This document shows positions 19,885 through 30,581 of a stretch of DNA of 64,000 nt, one piece after another. A program made the translations under genes and the position numbers. The DNA comes from Sycon ciliatum (lineage: Eukaryota > Porifera > Calcarea > Leucosolenida > Sycettidae). The stretch's first letter is position 1. Each line of letters opens with the position of its first letter. The stretch spans positions 2,271,985-2,335,984 of the forward strand of contig NC_088647.1 in the NCBI RefSeq assembly GCF_964019385.1, written 5' to 3'. The notes beneath the pieces are model-generated. The model had not been told where the DNA came from. It ran no database searches and saw only the letters and a list, made by a program, of their open reading frames with translations.

Positions 19885-20296
19885 TATTGTTAGATTGACA
19901 GCATGAAACAAGGTGGATGACGCTGTGTTCGGAAACAGTGACCTTACTACAATCTTCCGCGGTTGGCAGAGCCCCAGTCCCTTCGGACCATTTGAACCAT
20001 ATGGGTGTTGAACCCGGTTCTGACCCTCACTATGATAGGGGAGAAAAGCAATTCAGTTGTAAGTAACTACATGACTAGCAGGACGACATCCAGGAGCGAT
20101 CAAAGAATACACGATGGACGTAAGGAGAAGTCTAAAACTCCCCTAGCATAATGAGGGTCAAAACCGGGTTCAACACCCATATGGTTCAAATGGTCCGAAG
20201 AGACTGGGGCTCTGCCAACCGCGGAAGGTTTTAGTAAGGTCACTGTTTCCGAACACAGTGTCATCCACCTTGTTTCATGCTGTCAATCTAACAATA
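19885..20296. mobile_element. 412-bp palindrome, block A only
   Basis: TATTGTTAGATTGACAGCAT mirrors ATGCTGTCAATCTAACAATA. The arms are complementary for about 155 bp with very few mismatches around an approximately 100-bp centre. No counterpart in block B near 60125, so it arose after the duplication. Confidence 0.9.
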
Positions 20297-20317
20297 GTAC
20301 AGTACAAGTGGTGCCAA

Positions 20318-20360
20318 GAGTTCATAACTCCCAAGAGTGTGCAACTCCTGATCAGTAACT
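20318..20360. mobile_element. CAAGAGT-type MITE end, both blocks
   Basis: CAAGAGTTCATAACTCCCAA then GAGTGTGCAACTCC. The same terminus occurs at 60149, 53877, 57550-57585 (inverted), 60910-60955 and 61028-61043 (inverted), and in another form at the whole 305-bp element 36811-37115. Confidence 0.55.
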
Positions 20361-21294
20361 GTATGGAAGCCCACTCGGCGGAATTCCTTCATTGCGTCAT
20401 ATTTGGTGCAGTGCGATGAGTCATGCCAATGAATTCTTCTAAAATTTGCAGTCAAACCGGGATGCTTCCTCACGGTAAACCGCCTCAAACTGCGATTCTG
20501 GTGTGAGTTCACAAGACGGCAACGTCTGCAGGGCCTTCCCTATCAAAATAATAAATTTTACTACTACTACGTCTAGTTCTCAACACGAACTTGAAAAAGC
20601 AAAACAAAGCGCTCGGTCCTAAAAGACAAGACTATTTTTTTCCATGCCAATGCCCGCAATGGCAACTCTTTGTCGCCTTCTGCTTTCGCCAGTGCAGTGC
20701 AGCCAGTCTCTTCACAAACAAATTTCCCTGAGCCCTCGGCTTATTTCGTGCTTCCCTCGAATAGAATTTCAAATGATTGAGGGAATTGAGAATACGTGGA
20801 AGGAACATTTCTCGGCTGAGTTTCACAGCTATCAGAATGTTTATCCTTGATAGGGTCCAGCGGATAATGCCGGCATTATATTCGGCATTATGAGACTATC
20901 CGAGCATCGGAGCATTATGGAGCATTAGAAAGGAACAAGACGAGCAATATGATTGTAAGGGTTGAGCGGCATAACGAGTTTCATAGTGGATAATCATTCG
21001 GGAAATCTCAGGTTTTTGGCAACAATCGGCTAAAGCCATGAGGTGCAAACACGTTAAGCACTAATGCTACATTTACCTGACTACATACATGTACATGTAA
21101 TGCCATTGCTACATAAAGTCCTTATGTAGCAACGTAGTCAGGTCAGAAATGTACAGGTGATGTAGCATCCCCAACGTTGCAACTGAGGCTGTTTATACAC
21201 AAAATCCGTAACGATGATTTACGGGAAGTTCTTTTTTTAGAAATCATGGAGAGCCATGGAGGTGACTAGACGTGTCTACGGGAAGTGAATATCA
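20361..21294. other. No gene recognised
   Basis: The first 490 bp match block B (60192-60600). After the MITE end at 20857-20952 the sequence is unique except for the dispersed repeat at 21195-21365 (see 6045-6215). A small inverted repeat occurs at 21066-21180 (ACCTGACTACATACATGTAC and ATGTAGCAACGTAGTCAGGT). Confidence 0.4.
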
Positions 21295-22043
21295 AACAGA
21301 CGAAGAGGAGTTTCCTGTTATGCCATAGGCTCTGGCCATAGCATCTCTAGCGATGCTGAAGTAAATACTGATCCATTGATAAATTTGGACCTGGATGAAG
21401 GATCGGCTATAAACAGAAAAAGCTTGTTCCAAAGAACTGCCTTAGCTGAGTCCACCTCAGCAGGCTCGAAAAGAACTAGAGTTCCTCATGGACGCAGTAC
21501 CAAGTCGATTTGACTGCTCAGGAGCGCTTGTCTTACTTTCCTGGTGAAGCACGTACAGTTGGTCGTGGACGATTGTAATGCAAGGCCTACAGTCAAGTGC
21601 CATCAGAAAAGAAGAGTATTGTGGCCAACCGTTTGTCTCCGCGCAACCTCCGGAGAAGAAGAAACTTTTACCTGAGGAGATTACACGATTAACAGACAGC
21701 CCAGATGCTAACCAATTCGAAACACATCGACCAATAACACGCAGCATAACTCCATCAACACGAATGAATTCCACCAATGGACATGGATCTGAAGCCGCAA
21801 CGGACGTGACAACTATATTGATGGAGGATGAGGATCGGCAGACCACGGACGATGAAGGCACTGGCAGTGATGGAGAGCAGGACGGGGATATTGAGGTCAA
21901 CAGTGGACAGATGCAAGGTGAGGGTGATGATACTGGAAAGAGATCCGCAATAAAGAAACACCTGTTGTCCAACAGTCAGTGCCATTCAGTTTATGATGAC
22001 ACTTGTTTCACAGTTTTGAGCCGTGCTCGTAGGTTTAGTGAAC
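21295..22043 (+). mobile_element. Penelope-like element relic, endonuclease region
   Basis: Open stretches on the plus strand end in SAIKKHLLSNSQC, then YDDTCFTVLSRARRFSELK. They align with the C-terminal GIY-YIG half of the element at 10310-12133 (SSIKRHLSGSASC, YSDDIFSILTRGRSKLHL). Upstream is low-complexity Ser/Thr/Asp-rich sequence like the insert region there. The relic is cut by the TTAA-family insertion at 22048. It belongs to a family clearly diverged from the 10-kb copy and looks broken. Confidence 0.65.
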
Positions 22044-22047
22044 TTAA

Positions 22048-23238
22048 GGTGGCAGCCTACCCATAAATTTCATATGGCATTCAATTGACCATGCATATGT
22101 AGGTTGGTTCTCTTCATGTTATCGTGACCAATTTCATAGATGTTGGTTGCCTTGTTGCTTTCTCTCCCCTCTCCTCTCACCCAAGCCATTCTGCATAAGC
22201 GAAGCTGTGGACGCAGCATACTGCTGCTACACTTCAACGCGGGAATGCGTATAATAATAATAATAATTCAATTGACTGTAACTTTGGTGTCTCTAAATGG
22301 ATTTGAGTGAATTTTTCATCACACACTCCTGCCACTATGCTGGCCCTCTGGACATGATTTAAAAGTTCTTGCGCCTCACTGACAGGCTTTCCAGGCCGGA
22401 AAAACTCAAAATTCCGGCATAGTGCCACGGTGTGCGAGCCAACCAGGAGCCAACAAAATGCATTTATAATTTGTTCACCTTTTCTTGCCCATTCTGTCCG
22501 TGCGCGGGACCCAAACCAAAAAAAGTCCAGAAGCAGCCATGGGTGGTGGGATAGGGCCCTTCAATGTGGCCCTGGAATCTGTCACAAGGGCACGAGTGGG
22601 CGTTCTCTCACAGACTCCCACAGACCGAAGTCAATTTTTTAAATTTTTTTAGGTTTAGGGTGTGCTACGAGATCGTACCTTTGATACAACATCCAGTGCT
22701 GGGACGTCCACAGCAAGCCATTTCCACAGCGCTGCGCACCAAATCCAGGATGCCCTCAAAAATCAGCAAAGACTACCACTCACGTTCCACTACTGCCTAG
22801 TACTGACTCCTACCTGACTTCTTGACACGACTCAAACTTGCCAAAGTCACTAAATCAACGTCAACTACAATAATCAAGCCTCATATCTGCAACGTCACGA
22901 GGATGCTGGCAAAAGTCCTGCAGCCCAATACGTGGCTAAAAAACGTGATTTTTTGGACTTGGAGCAAAATTCGGCACACTTTCACGTGTTTCCATGATAC
23001 GACAAGTTGCGCATGGTCTGCTCACATTCAAATACAGTGCTGCCAACAAATGACAGCATGCAACAAAAGAATCTTTCCTTGCAAGGGCCATTTTTGGCCA
23101 TAACTCTTGAAAGGCTGGTCAGATCCGAGACAACATTTTCAGAGATTTTGCAACTATTCATGCTCTTTCAACTGATGTAGCACTCGATATGAATTTACAA
23201 ATTCGAATTTTCAGGGATTTTACGACCAGGCTGCCACC
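22048..23238. mobile_element. TTAA-family element copy 1, with nested insertion
   Basis: Left end GGTGGCAGCCTACCC directly after TTAA (22044-22047); right end CAGGCTGCCACC. Full-length relatives are at 47759-48793 and, truncated, at 25744-26545 and 35097-35302. This copy lacks the GC-rich hairpin found in copies 2 and 3. The right-hand TTAA is not intact. Confidence 0.8.
22090..22266 (+). mobile_element. Retroposed fragment nested in TTAA element
   Basis: A 177-bp insert ending in (ATA)n is flanked by a perfect 10-bp target duplication TTCAATTGAC (22080-22089, 22267-22276). The other copies of the host element have the uninterrupted TTCAATTGAC. It is likely the 3' end of a LINE or SINE with a TAA-type tail; its family is not otherwise present in the window. 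Confidence 0.85.
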
Positions 23239-23311
23239 CTTTGCGTGCTGAGTACGAGTTAACTCGCGCTTTATGCATGACCTGATCCACTACAATGTAC
23301 GTACGAGTTAA

Positions 23312-24290
23312 AGGGGAAGTGCATCGATTTTTCGAGTAGGGTCCAGGAGAAAGACAATTTGATATCGGTTCGAATGGCATATCTCTCGCTTCCATACGAA
23401 AAGCCAAACTTGCCAAATCGCCAATTGTATGCTCACGTTGCCATAGCGACCAGCGCAGTGATGACGTATGAAAGGCTTAGCTCCTCCACAGAGAAGGTCG
23501 ATCACTGCAGAAATTAGTCATTTTCAATTGTCTTATTGTATTCACGATGTGAAAAAAGTGCTGTGTTCAATGCTGTTAGTGCCGTGAACTATTTATCGCC
23601 CTTCTCATGCATTTCCCTAGGCTGCCTGGGCCTTGGAAATGGTTTCCTCCAGGACAAGATGTTTGGAATTCGCCATCTCTCCTGAGACATTTTCAGCAAA
23701 CTTTCAAACCTACGACATTATTTCATTCGTCAATCTCCACCACCCGTCGTCTTACCTGGCTTCAGAAGATGTTACGAGATAGGAGAGTCGCCAGGAAGAA
23801 TCACATTCATCTTCAGGAAGTGGAAAGAGCAAACGGCATGGTCCTTCGTTGGGGGAAATGCTGAACATCTGATTTGTCCCAACCAAGATTTCAGCATTTT
23901 GTTCGTCACTATTTTCGCTTGTCTGCTGGTGTCTCCGCACTCCAGCTTTCTCCTGTCGGTGTCACGTCCCAGTACACAACCGAGAGGACTACTAACAAAC
24001 AGTTCACTGCACTAACAGCATTGAACACAGCCTTTCTTTCACTTCGTGAATACTATAAACCAATTGAAAATCATATAATAGTGACCAACTTCTGCAGTGA
24101 TCGACCTTCTCTGTGGTGAAGCTAAGCCTTTCGTACGTCATCACTGCGCTGGTCGCTATGGCAACGTGAGTATACAATTGGCGATTTGGCAAGTTTGGCT
24201 TATCGTATGGAAGCGAGAGATATGCCATTCGAACCAATATCAAATTGCCTTTCTTCTGGACCATACTCGAAAAATCGATGCACTTCCCCT
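23312..24290. mobile_element. 979-bp TTAA-flanked long inverted-repeat element
   Basis: AGGGGAAGTGCATCGATTTT mirrors AAAATCGATGCACTTCCCCT, with TTAA outside both ends (23308-23311, 24291-24294). The arms of about 290 bp are complementary with scattered substitutions. The unique centre (23600-24000) has an 85-codon frame of no recognisable content. TTAA targets are typical of piggyBac-like elements, but the ends do not start with CCC. Confidence 0.8.
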
Positions 24291-24294
24291 TTAA

Positions 24295-24726
24295 CTCGCA
24301 AAATAATTCGCGCGATATATCGCAGTGCATAGACCAGTGTACAAACTTTCGTAACTTCGTCAAACATAAACGCATCGCGACACTCAATACACTGTGGAAA
24401 GGTCTGGACCTCATCTTTCCGGGGATATAAAGTTCATCGCGATAGGATAGGAATTCATTGAGCGGCAACAGGATGAACACGGAAATCACGGGCCCGAGAG
24501 GGAACGCGAATTTTTTTGTTCATGACTTATTTTTGTTGAGGAGCGTGCCAGGGATTTCCCTGTGACACGGCGCACGCGTGATGGACATCAAGCGAAGCGC
24601 TTGGATCTCAGCTTTGCAGCGCAGTTTGAATCGTGAAATTCGGTTGGATTTGGGCAAGAAGCCGAACAATAATGTGAACATAGCCAGCAATCGCATGTCA
24701 TCACGTACATGTACATGTACATTCAA
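24295..24726. other. No feature recognised
   Basis: Unique sequence between two elements; short frames only. A CATGTACATGTA patch lies at 24707-24720. Confidence 0.35.
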
Positions 24727-25387
24727 AATCAACATAATTATGCTAAATCGACCTTTTTTTCAGCATCACTTTTCAGCGAGGACGAAGCAAAGTCGGCCGA
24801 ACGAAGCCCAGAGGAAGAAAATCACCCTCTCCACTTCACCATCACGATACTGACATAGATACGAGACGAAACAACTAAAATATCCACAAGAAAACTGTAC
24901 GGCCATCTTCACGCTGACTTTGGTCTGAGAATTTCTATCACGATCAAAAATGTACGAGGAGCACTCAAAATAAGCTACAGAAGTACCTTTATCACTCTCT
25001 ACTCCTTTTTCAAGGCACAATAGTCGACTCTCCACTTTCAAACCAGGAACCAGACATACCAGTGGTCCTTTTCAGCTGCTCCACGAGCGCAGGAAATGTT
25101 CACCAAGGGGCGCAGAGCAGCATCCATTCCAGAAAATGAGCTAAAATACGAGTGACACTGCATGCCTGAGTACATGAGTATATGCATGAGTCAGAAAATA
25201 GTCAATTTCAGTGTTTCTGCTCAAAACAGCAACTTCCTTCGACTAGCTACAAAGATTACACCAAAGGATCAAACAACAACCATTTTCTTCATTTTTTGGC
25301 AGATGGCTTCCTTGTGCTTGGCCCAGCACGCCAAAAATCACACCTCGGAGGAGTACAAAAATTTACAACTCTCAGATTTCCTCGATT
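24727..25387 (+). repeat. Dispersed repeat, inverted copy of 915-1572
   Basis: See 915-1572. Orientation is opposite and the copies are about 23 kb apart. Confidence 0.75.
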
Positions 25388-25743
25388 ATTATTAATTCAA
25401 CATCTCCTGGCTCGTCAGAAGACTGCCAATATAATGAGAAGTCGGGTGGTAGCCAACTGCTGGCCATGATTGAGTTGTTGTGCCGTTCCGAGGCATGGCG
25501 GAGTAGTTTGGAGAGGACGTGGAAGTGGCCCTGATGTGTCTATGGACCTGAGAGCTGCCAGGATGGATTCGCTTGGTCCTGATCTTTGCAACTAGCCCAG
25601 GATGATGAAAATCCATCAAGGTGGAGTGAAATGAGAATAATTTCGTTCGGAGCTGTGAGTGCATACTCCACCAAGAGAGTCAGTGCAGTGGAAAGCCAGT
25701 GGATTGGAGAAAAGGGGCTTAGCATGCAAAGGGTTAAAATTAA
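25388..25743. other. No feature recognised
   Basis: Unique spacer between the dispersed repeat and TTAA-family copy 2. Confidence 0.3.
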
Positions 25744-26545
25744 GGTAGCAGCCTACCCATAAATTTCATATGGCATTCAATTGACCGTACCTTTTGTGTC
25801 TCTCAATGGATTTGAGTGAAATTTTCACCACAAACTCCTACCACTATGCTGGCCCTTTGGACATGATTAAAAAGTTCTTGCACCTCACTGACAGGCTTTC
25901 CAGGCCGGAAAAACTCAAAATTCCAGCATAGTGCCACGATGTGCGAGCCACCCAGGAGCCAACTAAATGCATTCACAATTTGTTCACCTTTTCTTGCCCA
26001 TTCTGTCCGTGCGTGGGACCCAAATCTAAAAAAGGTCCAGAAGCAGCCATGGGTGGTGGGATAGGGCCCTTCAATGTGGCCCTGGAATCTCTCCATAGAC
26101 TCCCACTGACCGAAGTCAATTTTTTGGAATTGTTTAGGTTTAGGGTGTGCTACGAGATCGTACTTTTGATACAACATCTAGTGCTGGGACGTCCACAGCA
26201 AGCCATTTCCACAGCGCTGCGCACTAAATCCAGGATACCCTCAAAAATTGGCGTTCCACTACTGCCTAGTACTGACTCCTACCTGACTTCTTGACATGGC
26301 TCAAACTTGCCAAAGTCATTAAATTATTGTCAACTACAATAATCAAGCCACATGTCTGCAACGTCACGAGGGTGCTGGCAAAAGTCCTGCTGCACGGCGG
26401 CGGGCTTTGCCGCCGCCGTGCAGCCCAATGCGTGGCTAAAAATCGTGATTTTTGGACTTTCTTGGACTTGGAGCAAAATTCAGCACACTTTTGCGTGTTT
26501 CCATGATACGACAAGTTGCGCATGGTCTGCTCACATTCAAATACA
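25744..26545. mobile_element. TTAA-family element copy 2, right end lost
   Basis: Starts GGTAGCAGCCTACCC after TTAA (25740-25743) and follows copies 1 and 3 as far as CAAATACAGT, where it stops. It has the GC-rich hairpin (26389-26424). A minus-strand frame of 124 codons is open here but interrupted in the other copies, so coding is doubtful. Confidence 0.8.
26389..26424. other. GC-rich hairpin inside TTAA element
   Basis: TGCACGGCGGCGGGC and GCCGCCGCCGTGCA form a strong stem. Also in copy 3 (48443-48478), absent from copy 1 (about 22919). Confidence 0.85.
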
Positions 26546-28986
26546 GTCAGTATCCCCTATAATGTCGGTGTTCCATTTTGAGCCTTTTATCACTACCGTA
26601 AAGTCCGGAGCAAACGCCCAATTCGCAGCAAACCCCAGCGGGTCCATACTATTTTCGTCTTTTTCAGGTCATTTAGAAAAGCGATCCTGTCAGCTTTTCT
26701 ATTATTGTGTTCACATGGCAGAAAAAACGACATCGCTATGCTACGTAAGTTTCTACGTAAGGTGCTCGGTATTTCACTTAGGCTACGTAAGTCTCTACGT
26801 AAGGTGCTCGGTATTAGATCTACCTTCGCGTGGTAGCCGTGTGCTGTGCACGTGCACGGCAGACATTGTGTTCAGTGCATGCAGTCCGCGGATCCGTGTT
26901 CGGATGTGCATGCGCGAGGAACTTCCTTCTTTGGAACTGCTTCTTGCATGAGCTGTTTCGGATATTTCGTCTCATGGCCTGGCTTATTTCGTTTCGGCGC
27001 AGCTGAGACCTCCTTTCGCGGAATATTACTCAATGACAGGTGAGTTGACCAGTTGCCTTTGATTCATTGGCTTGTGTTGACTCTTTCATTCAGGAAAAGT
27101 GTGCTGATTTTGGGGCGGAATGCAATAAATAATGGAAAAGTTGACAGGATCTCTTTTCGAAATTTTGCTTTTCTGCTGCCGAGCTGCGAGGCCTCCTTTT
27201 ACGGAATACTCGATGACAGGTGATCTCTAAGTTGACCGGTTTCCTTCGATTCATTTGCTTATGTTCACCTTTCATTTACGGAAACGTGTGCTGATTTTAT
27301 TCGGATTTAGATCCATTTTTATCTCTTTGCCCTTGTCTACAGTGTGCGAAGAACGCGAGTTCAACTTCTTGACGGTAAGGCTTATGTTAGATGTGTTGTC
27401 GAAATACTAATATTCATTGTACATTGGTACGTTACAAGTAAGGCACTGGTCAGTGGCATACTATCGTTGGCAGTTCCCAATCTGGAGGGAAAGGTTCAAG
27501 TACCAATTGACCGAGTTTGCAAAATAAATTCGTATATCAGGGGAAATCTCTATTGTGGAGAGGTTCAGTAACTTGTTTGTTTCATACGAAACAAGCCAAT
27601 GGGTGCAGTCTCGTCTCGTGAAAATCTCGTACTTGTATGATGGGATTTGTTTACCCAAGTCTGGGCTGTTTGATTTGTGAGTACCGCCGAGATTGCACTG
27701 CCCCAAATAAAGTTTCGTGCCGCCAAAGCAAGAATTACGATCTGCAATCTGTTTGTAGTACCTGTAAGAATGTGGAGTACATGTATCGTACTTTCTCTGT
27801 TGCTGTTTCAGTTGCCGTCATGTTGCTAAAGAAAGGTTCAGTAGAGACGTTCTGCAAAACGAAAATTCGAACGAAGTTTCGCGACAGTCCTTGCGAAAGT
27901 GTGTGCGAATTTTTGCGCGAACTTTGCGTTCTGCACATTTTCGTAGTTTGCGCGGGCCAAGTGCACGTACGCCATGACCCGATCTCACGAAATTTCCTAC
28001 GACAGTTCATTTCGCGTTCCCTGCAAGTTTCGCGTCCAAAGGTGCGAAGTTTCGCACTTCATGATGTAGAGCAATAGTTTGTACGCATTTTCGTTTTGCA
28101 GAATCTCTCTAGTGACTCAATTGTTTCAGACCAGATGAGTCAATGAGTCGGTGTGGCTTAGAATCTTTCGCTGTAGAAGAAATCTATTCGTATGTCTATT
28201 GGAGATATAATTGTATTCTCTGGTTATAAAATAGGTTGAGCTCACAGAATAAATACCATCGGTCCCTTGGTGTTCGTCCTAAAGAGGTTCGACTGGATAT
28301 CATTCATACTCACCAAAAGATGTGTAAGATTTTATTATTGTGGAGTGCCTTGTTTATCTCTCAGTACCTCCAACCATAGCCTTGCCCCTTTTCTCCTCAG
28401 GATCAGTGTAGTTGTGTCTGGAACGAGGTTTTGGACTCAGCAATGTATTCCTTTACATTTTTGTTTATTGCTCCTCCTTTGCTGTGTTTTAGACAATCGT
28501 GGACTGACAGTTTGAAGTCATTGAACTACTTCCAAAAGTTGTATCGACATCAACAGGATTACGATTTCAGGTTCAATATGATGCTGGATGACCTTATCAC
28601 GATAACCCATGACTATAAACCATTATAAACACAGAATCAACAAAAACATCTGCGACACGCACCTGGCGCATGGCTACATTTCTCAAATAAATCTGATTGA
28701 GGGTGGAGAAATCTGAAATCTCTGAAAGGCAAGACCATTTTATGACAGAGTCATGAAATTCTGCAACAGCAACATGCACAGAATGACCTCCGTATAAAAA
28801 AAGTATCACCACCACTGCTCACATGTTTCCCCGCAGAAGACCATGCATTATGCTAGTGCCATTTTCTGCAAGAAAAGGCTTGCACATCAATGCGTATAAT
28901 ATGGTATTGATATGATGTGAAGGCCATGATTTACATATTGATATAGGGCATTCCATTGATTGGTGACAGAAAAAACAAAAGAAATT
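26546..28986. other. No gene recognised
   Basis: A MITE-like end TACCGTAAAGTCCGGAGC lies at 26583 (a related inverted end at 34580-34608). Near 26655-26710 and 27115-27165 there are diverged repeats of a GAAAAG/GATCCTGTCA motif in opposite orientation. A 146-codon frame (27637-28077) and others have no recognisable content. No splice-supported exon seen. Confidence 0.35.
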
Positions 28987-29392
28987 ATAGCAATAAAAAC
29001 TGCTTTGTGGCAGTTTTCTAAAAAAAAGTTATTGTGTTCTAGTCCATGGACCCCGTCTAAAAAGTAAGAAATTAACGAAATGTGATAGCCGAAAATTAAA
29101 ATTTCACACAAAACCTCACAATAATCACACACAGAATGAAAAGCTACATGTTGAATACCTTTTCCCCTCGTGATCCTCTTTCCTATGCATGCATGTTGCC
29201 AATTGTTGGTGCAGTACAAGTTTAGTGTTGAAAGCAGCATTTCAAGTGTTGTGAATATTGTGAGGTTTTGTGTGAAATTTTAATTTTCGGCTATCACATT
29301 TCGTTAATTTCTTACTTTTTAGACGGGGTCCATGGACTAGAACACAATAACTTTTTTTAGAAAACTGCCACAAAGCAGTTTTTATTGCTATA
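28987..29392. mobile_element. 406-bp palindromic element abutting the LINE
   Basis: TATAGCAATAAAAACTGCTT mirrors AAGCAGTTTTTATTGCTATA. The arms of about 146 bp are nearly perfect (28987-29132, 29247-29392) with a centre of about 115 bp. No ORF. Its right end lies about 10 bp from the probable LINE 5' end. Confidence 0.9.
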
Positions 29393-29547
29393 TTATAGTT
29401 GTAAGCAACTGGAACTTTGTGTAGAAGTGAAAGTAGGGTGCGGTTTGACATTTTTGTGCTCCGAGGATTAGCCTCGAGGTGCGTCTCTCTACAGAACTAC
29501 CCCTCCCCATTATTGCTTAGAACTAATAGAAGAGACCAACAGTACCA

Positions 29548-30549
29548 ATGGCGACAAACGAAGGCATGGACCTGGCTTTGGTTGGCTATGAGGAGCTCAT
29601 CAAGATCGGCGAGCAAATGTCTGTGGATAAAGCCTCGAGCCTCTCCCGGCCGGATCTGGTGAGCGAGCTGAGGAAGCGTGGAGTGGGCGTGTTGGCGCAG
29701 AGTTCGCTACCCACATCGGAGCTCCAACTTGCAATTGTAAGCCTTACTGACTCAATTAGCTGCATGTCACTGGAAATTGTCTCCTTGAGACAGGATAGAG
29801 CCGACAAAATCCTGAGTCTGGAATTAGAAGTGCAACAACTCAGGCGGGAAGTTCAGGGGCTCCAACAACCGGAAATCTGTGTACACCCTCTCGTACAGGA
29901 AGCACAGCAAAATTTGGCAATGTCCGGCGGGAAGTTGTACAGCACCGCCGTAGGAGACTTGAATCCCCCACGTGCACGCACCCATATTTCCTCTGGTCCT
30001 ATGCAGTACACACAGGGTAGTACGGGTTCTAGTACTCACCATATGACCCCCGCTCACACCACCTCCAGCCATTTGTCGCAGCCTGTTTTGTCAATGCATG
30101 GCACCAGACCACACCCACCTGAGCAATCCAACCCAGGGTCGAGTGCTGCAGGTGCAGAGTGGTCGGAAGTCACACGCCGTAGGGTTACGTCACGCTACGT
30201 GAAACCTCAGCCCCGGGCAGCCGACCCGCGTGTGCTAACAGGGCCTGAACGTACAAAGAAGCTTGTTCTGTACGTTGGAAATGTCAGTCCGGGTTGCAGG
30301 GCAGAGTCAATAACAGCGTGGTGCAAGGCCCGCCAAGTTGACGTACTGAACTGTTCGATTTCAGAAAACACGTACCTGGGTACTTGCCATGCTCGCGTAA
30401 CCGTGGCAGCATCGGACGAGGACAAAGTTCTCGACTCCAAATTCTGGCCGGCCACCATCCAGCACACAGTGCGAAAGTGGCGCTTTGCTGATGCCCAAGG
30501 TAACAAGTCGTCTTCTACTTCGCGGCGAGGCAGTGATGATCAATCCTGA
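29548..30549 (+). CDS. LINE ORF1 protein (nucleic-acid chaperone)
   Basis: 333 codons. The ATG sits in a good context (ACCAATGG). Residues about 75-115 are Leu/Glu/Arg-rich with heptad character, a probable trimerising coiled coil. Residues about 130-230 are Ser/Thr/Pro/His-rich and probably disordered. Residues about 236-313 (KKLVLYVGNVSPGC, ITAWCK, HARVTVAASDEDKVL, WPATIQHTVRKWRF) look like a divergent RRM-type fold, as in CR1/L2 and L1 ORF1 proteins. It would bind the LINE RNA and form the ribonucleoprotein in the cytoplasm. ORF2 starts 32 bp after the stop in another frame, so reinitiation or internal entry is needed. No zinc knuckle is visible. Confidence 0.8.
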   Translation: MATNEGMDLALVGYEELIKIGEQMSVDKASSLSRPDLVSELRKRGVGVLAQSSLPTSELQLAIVSLTDSISCMSLEIVSLRQDRADKILSLELEVQQLRREVQGLQQPEICVHPLVQEAQQNLAMSGGKLYSTAVGDLNPPRARTHISSGPMQYTQGSTGSSTHHMTPAHTTSSHLSQPVLSMHGTRPHPPEQSNPGSSAAGAEWSEVTRRRVTSRYVKPQPRAADPRVLTGPERTKKLVLYVGNVSPGCRAESITAWCKARQVDVLNCSISENTYLGTCHARVTVAASDEDKVLDSKFWPATIQHTVRKWRFADAQGNKSSSTSRRGSDDQS

Positions 30550-30581
30550 ACTGTCATGCTAACAAACCAACATACACAACG

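Larger units (their letters stand above)
17640..20850 (+). repeat. Segmental duplication block A, second part
   Basis: Collinear with about 57350-60600. In block B the two parts are separated by about 5.3 kb (51980-57350) that is absent here. In A the match ends exactly where a GGATAATGCCGGC MITE end begins (20857). Confidence 0.8.

Noticed and set aside
17632-20952. A single 3.3-kb DNA transposon with 100-bp inverted ends
   Set aside because: The MITE termini (GGGTCC) face inward, the right end is missing in block B, and the interval is part of the segmental duplication. Two separate MITE copies explain it better.
25803-26177. 124-codon minus-strand ORF in TTAA-family copy 2
   Set aside because: Interrupted by indels in copies 1 and 3 and not longer than expected by chance for a 1-kb element.
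27637-28077. 146-codon ORF with many Cys
   Set aside because: No domain, no splice or repeat support, and GCGAA-type low complexity in its second half.
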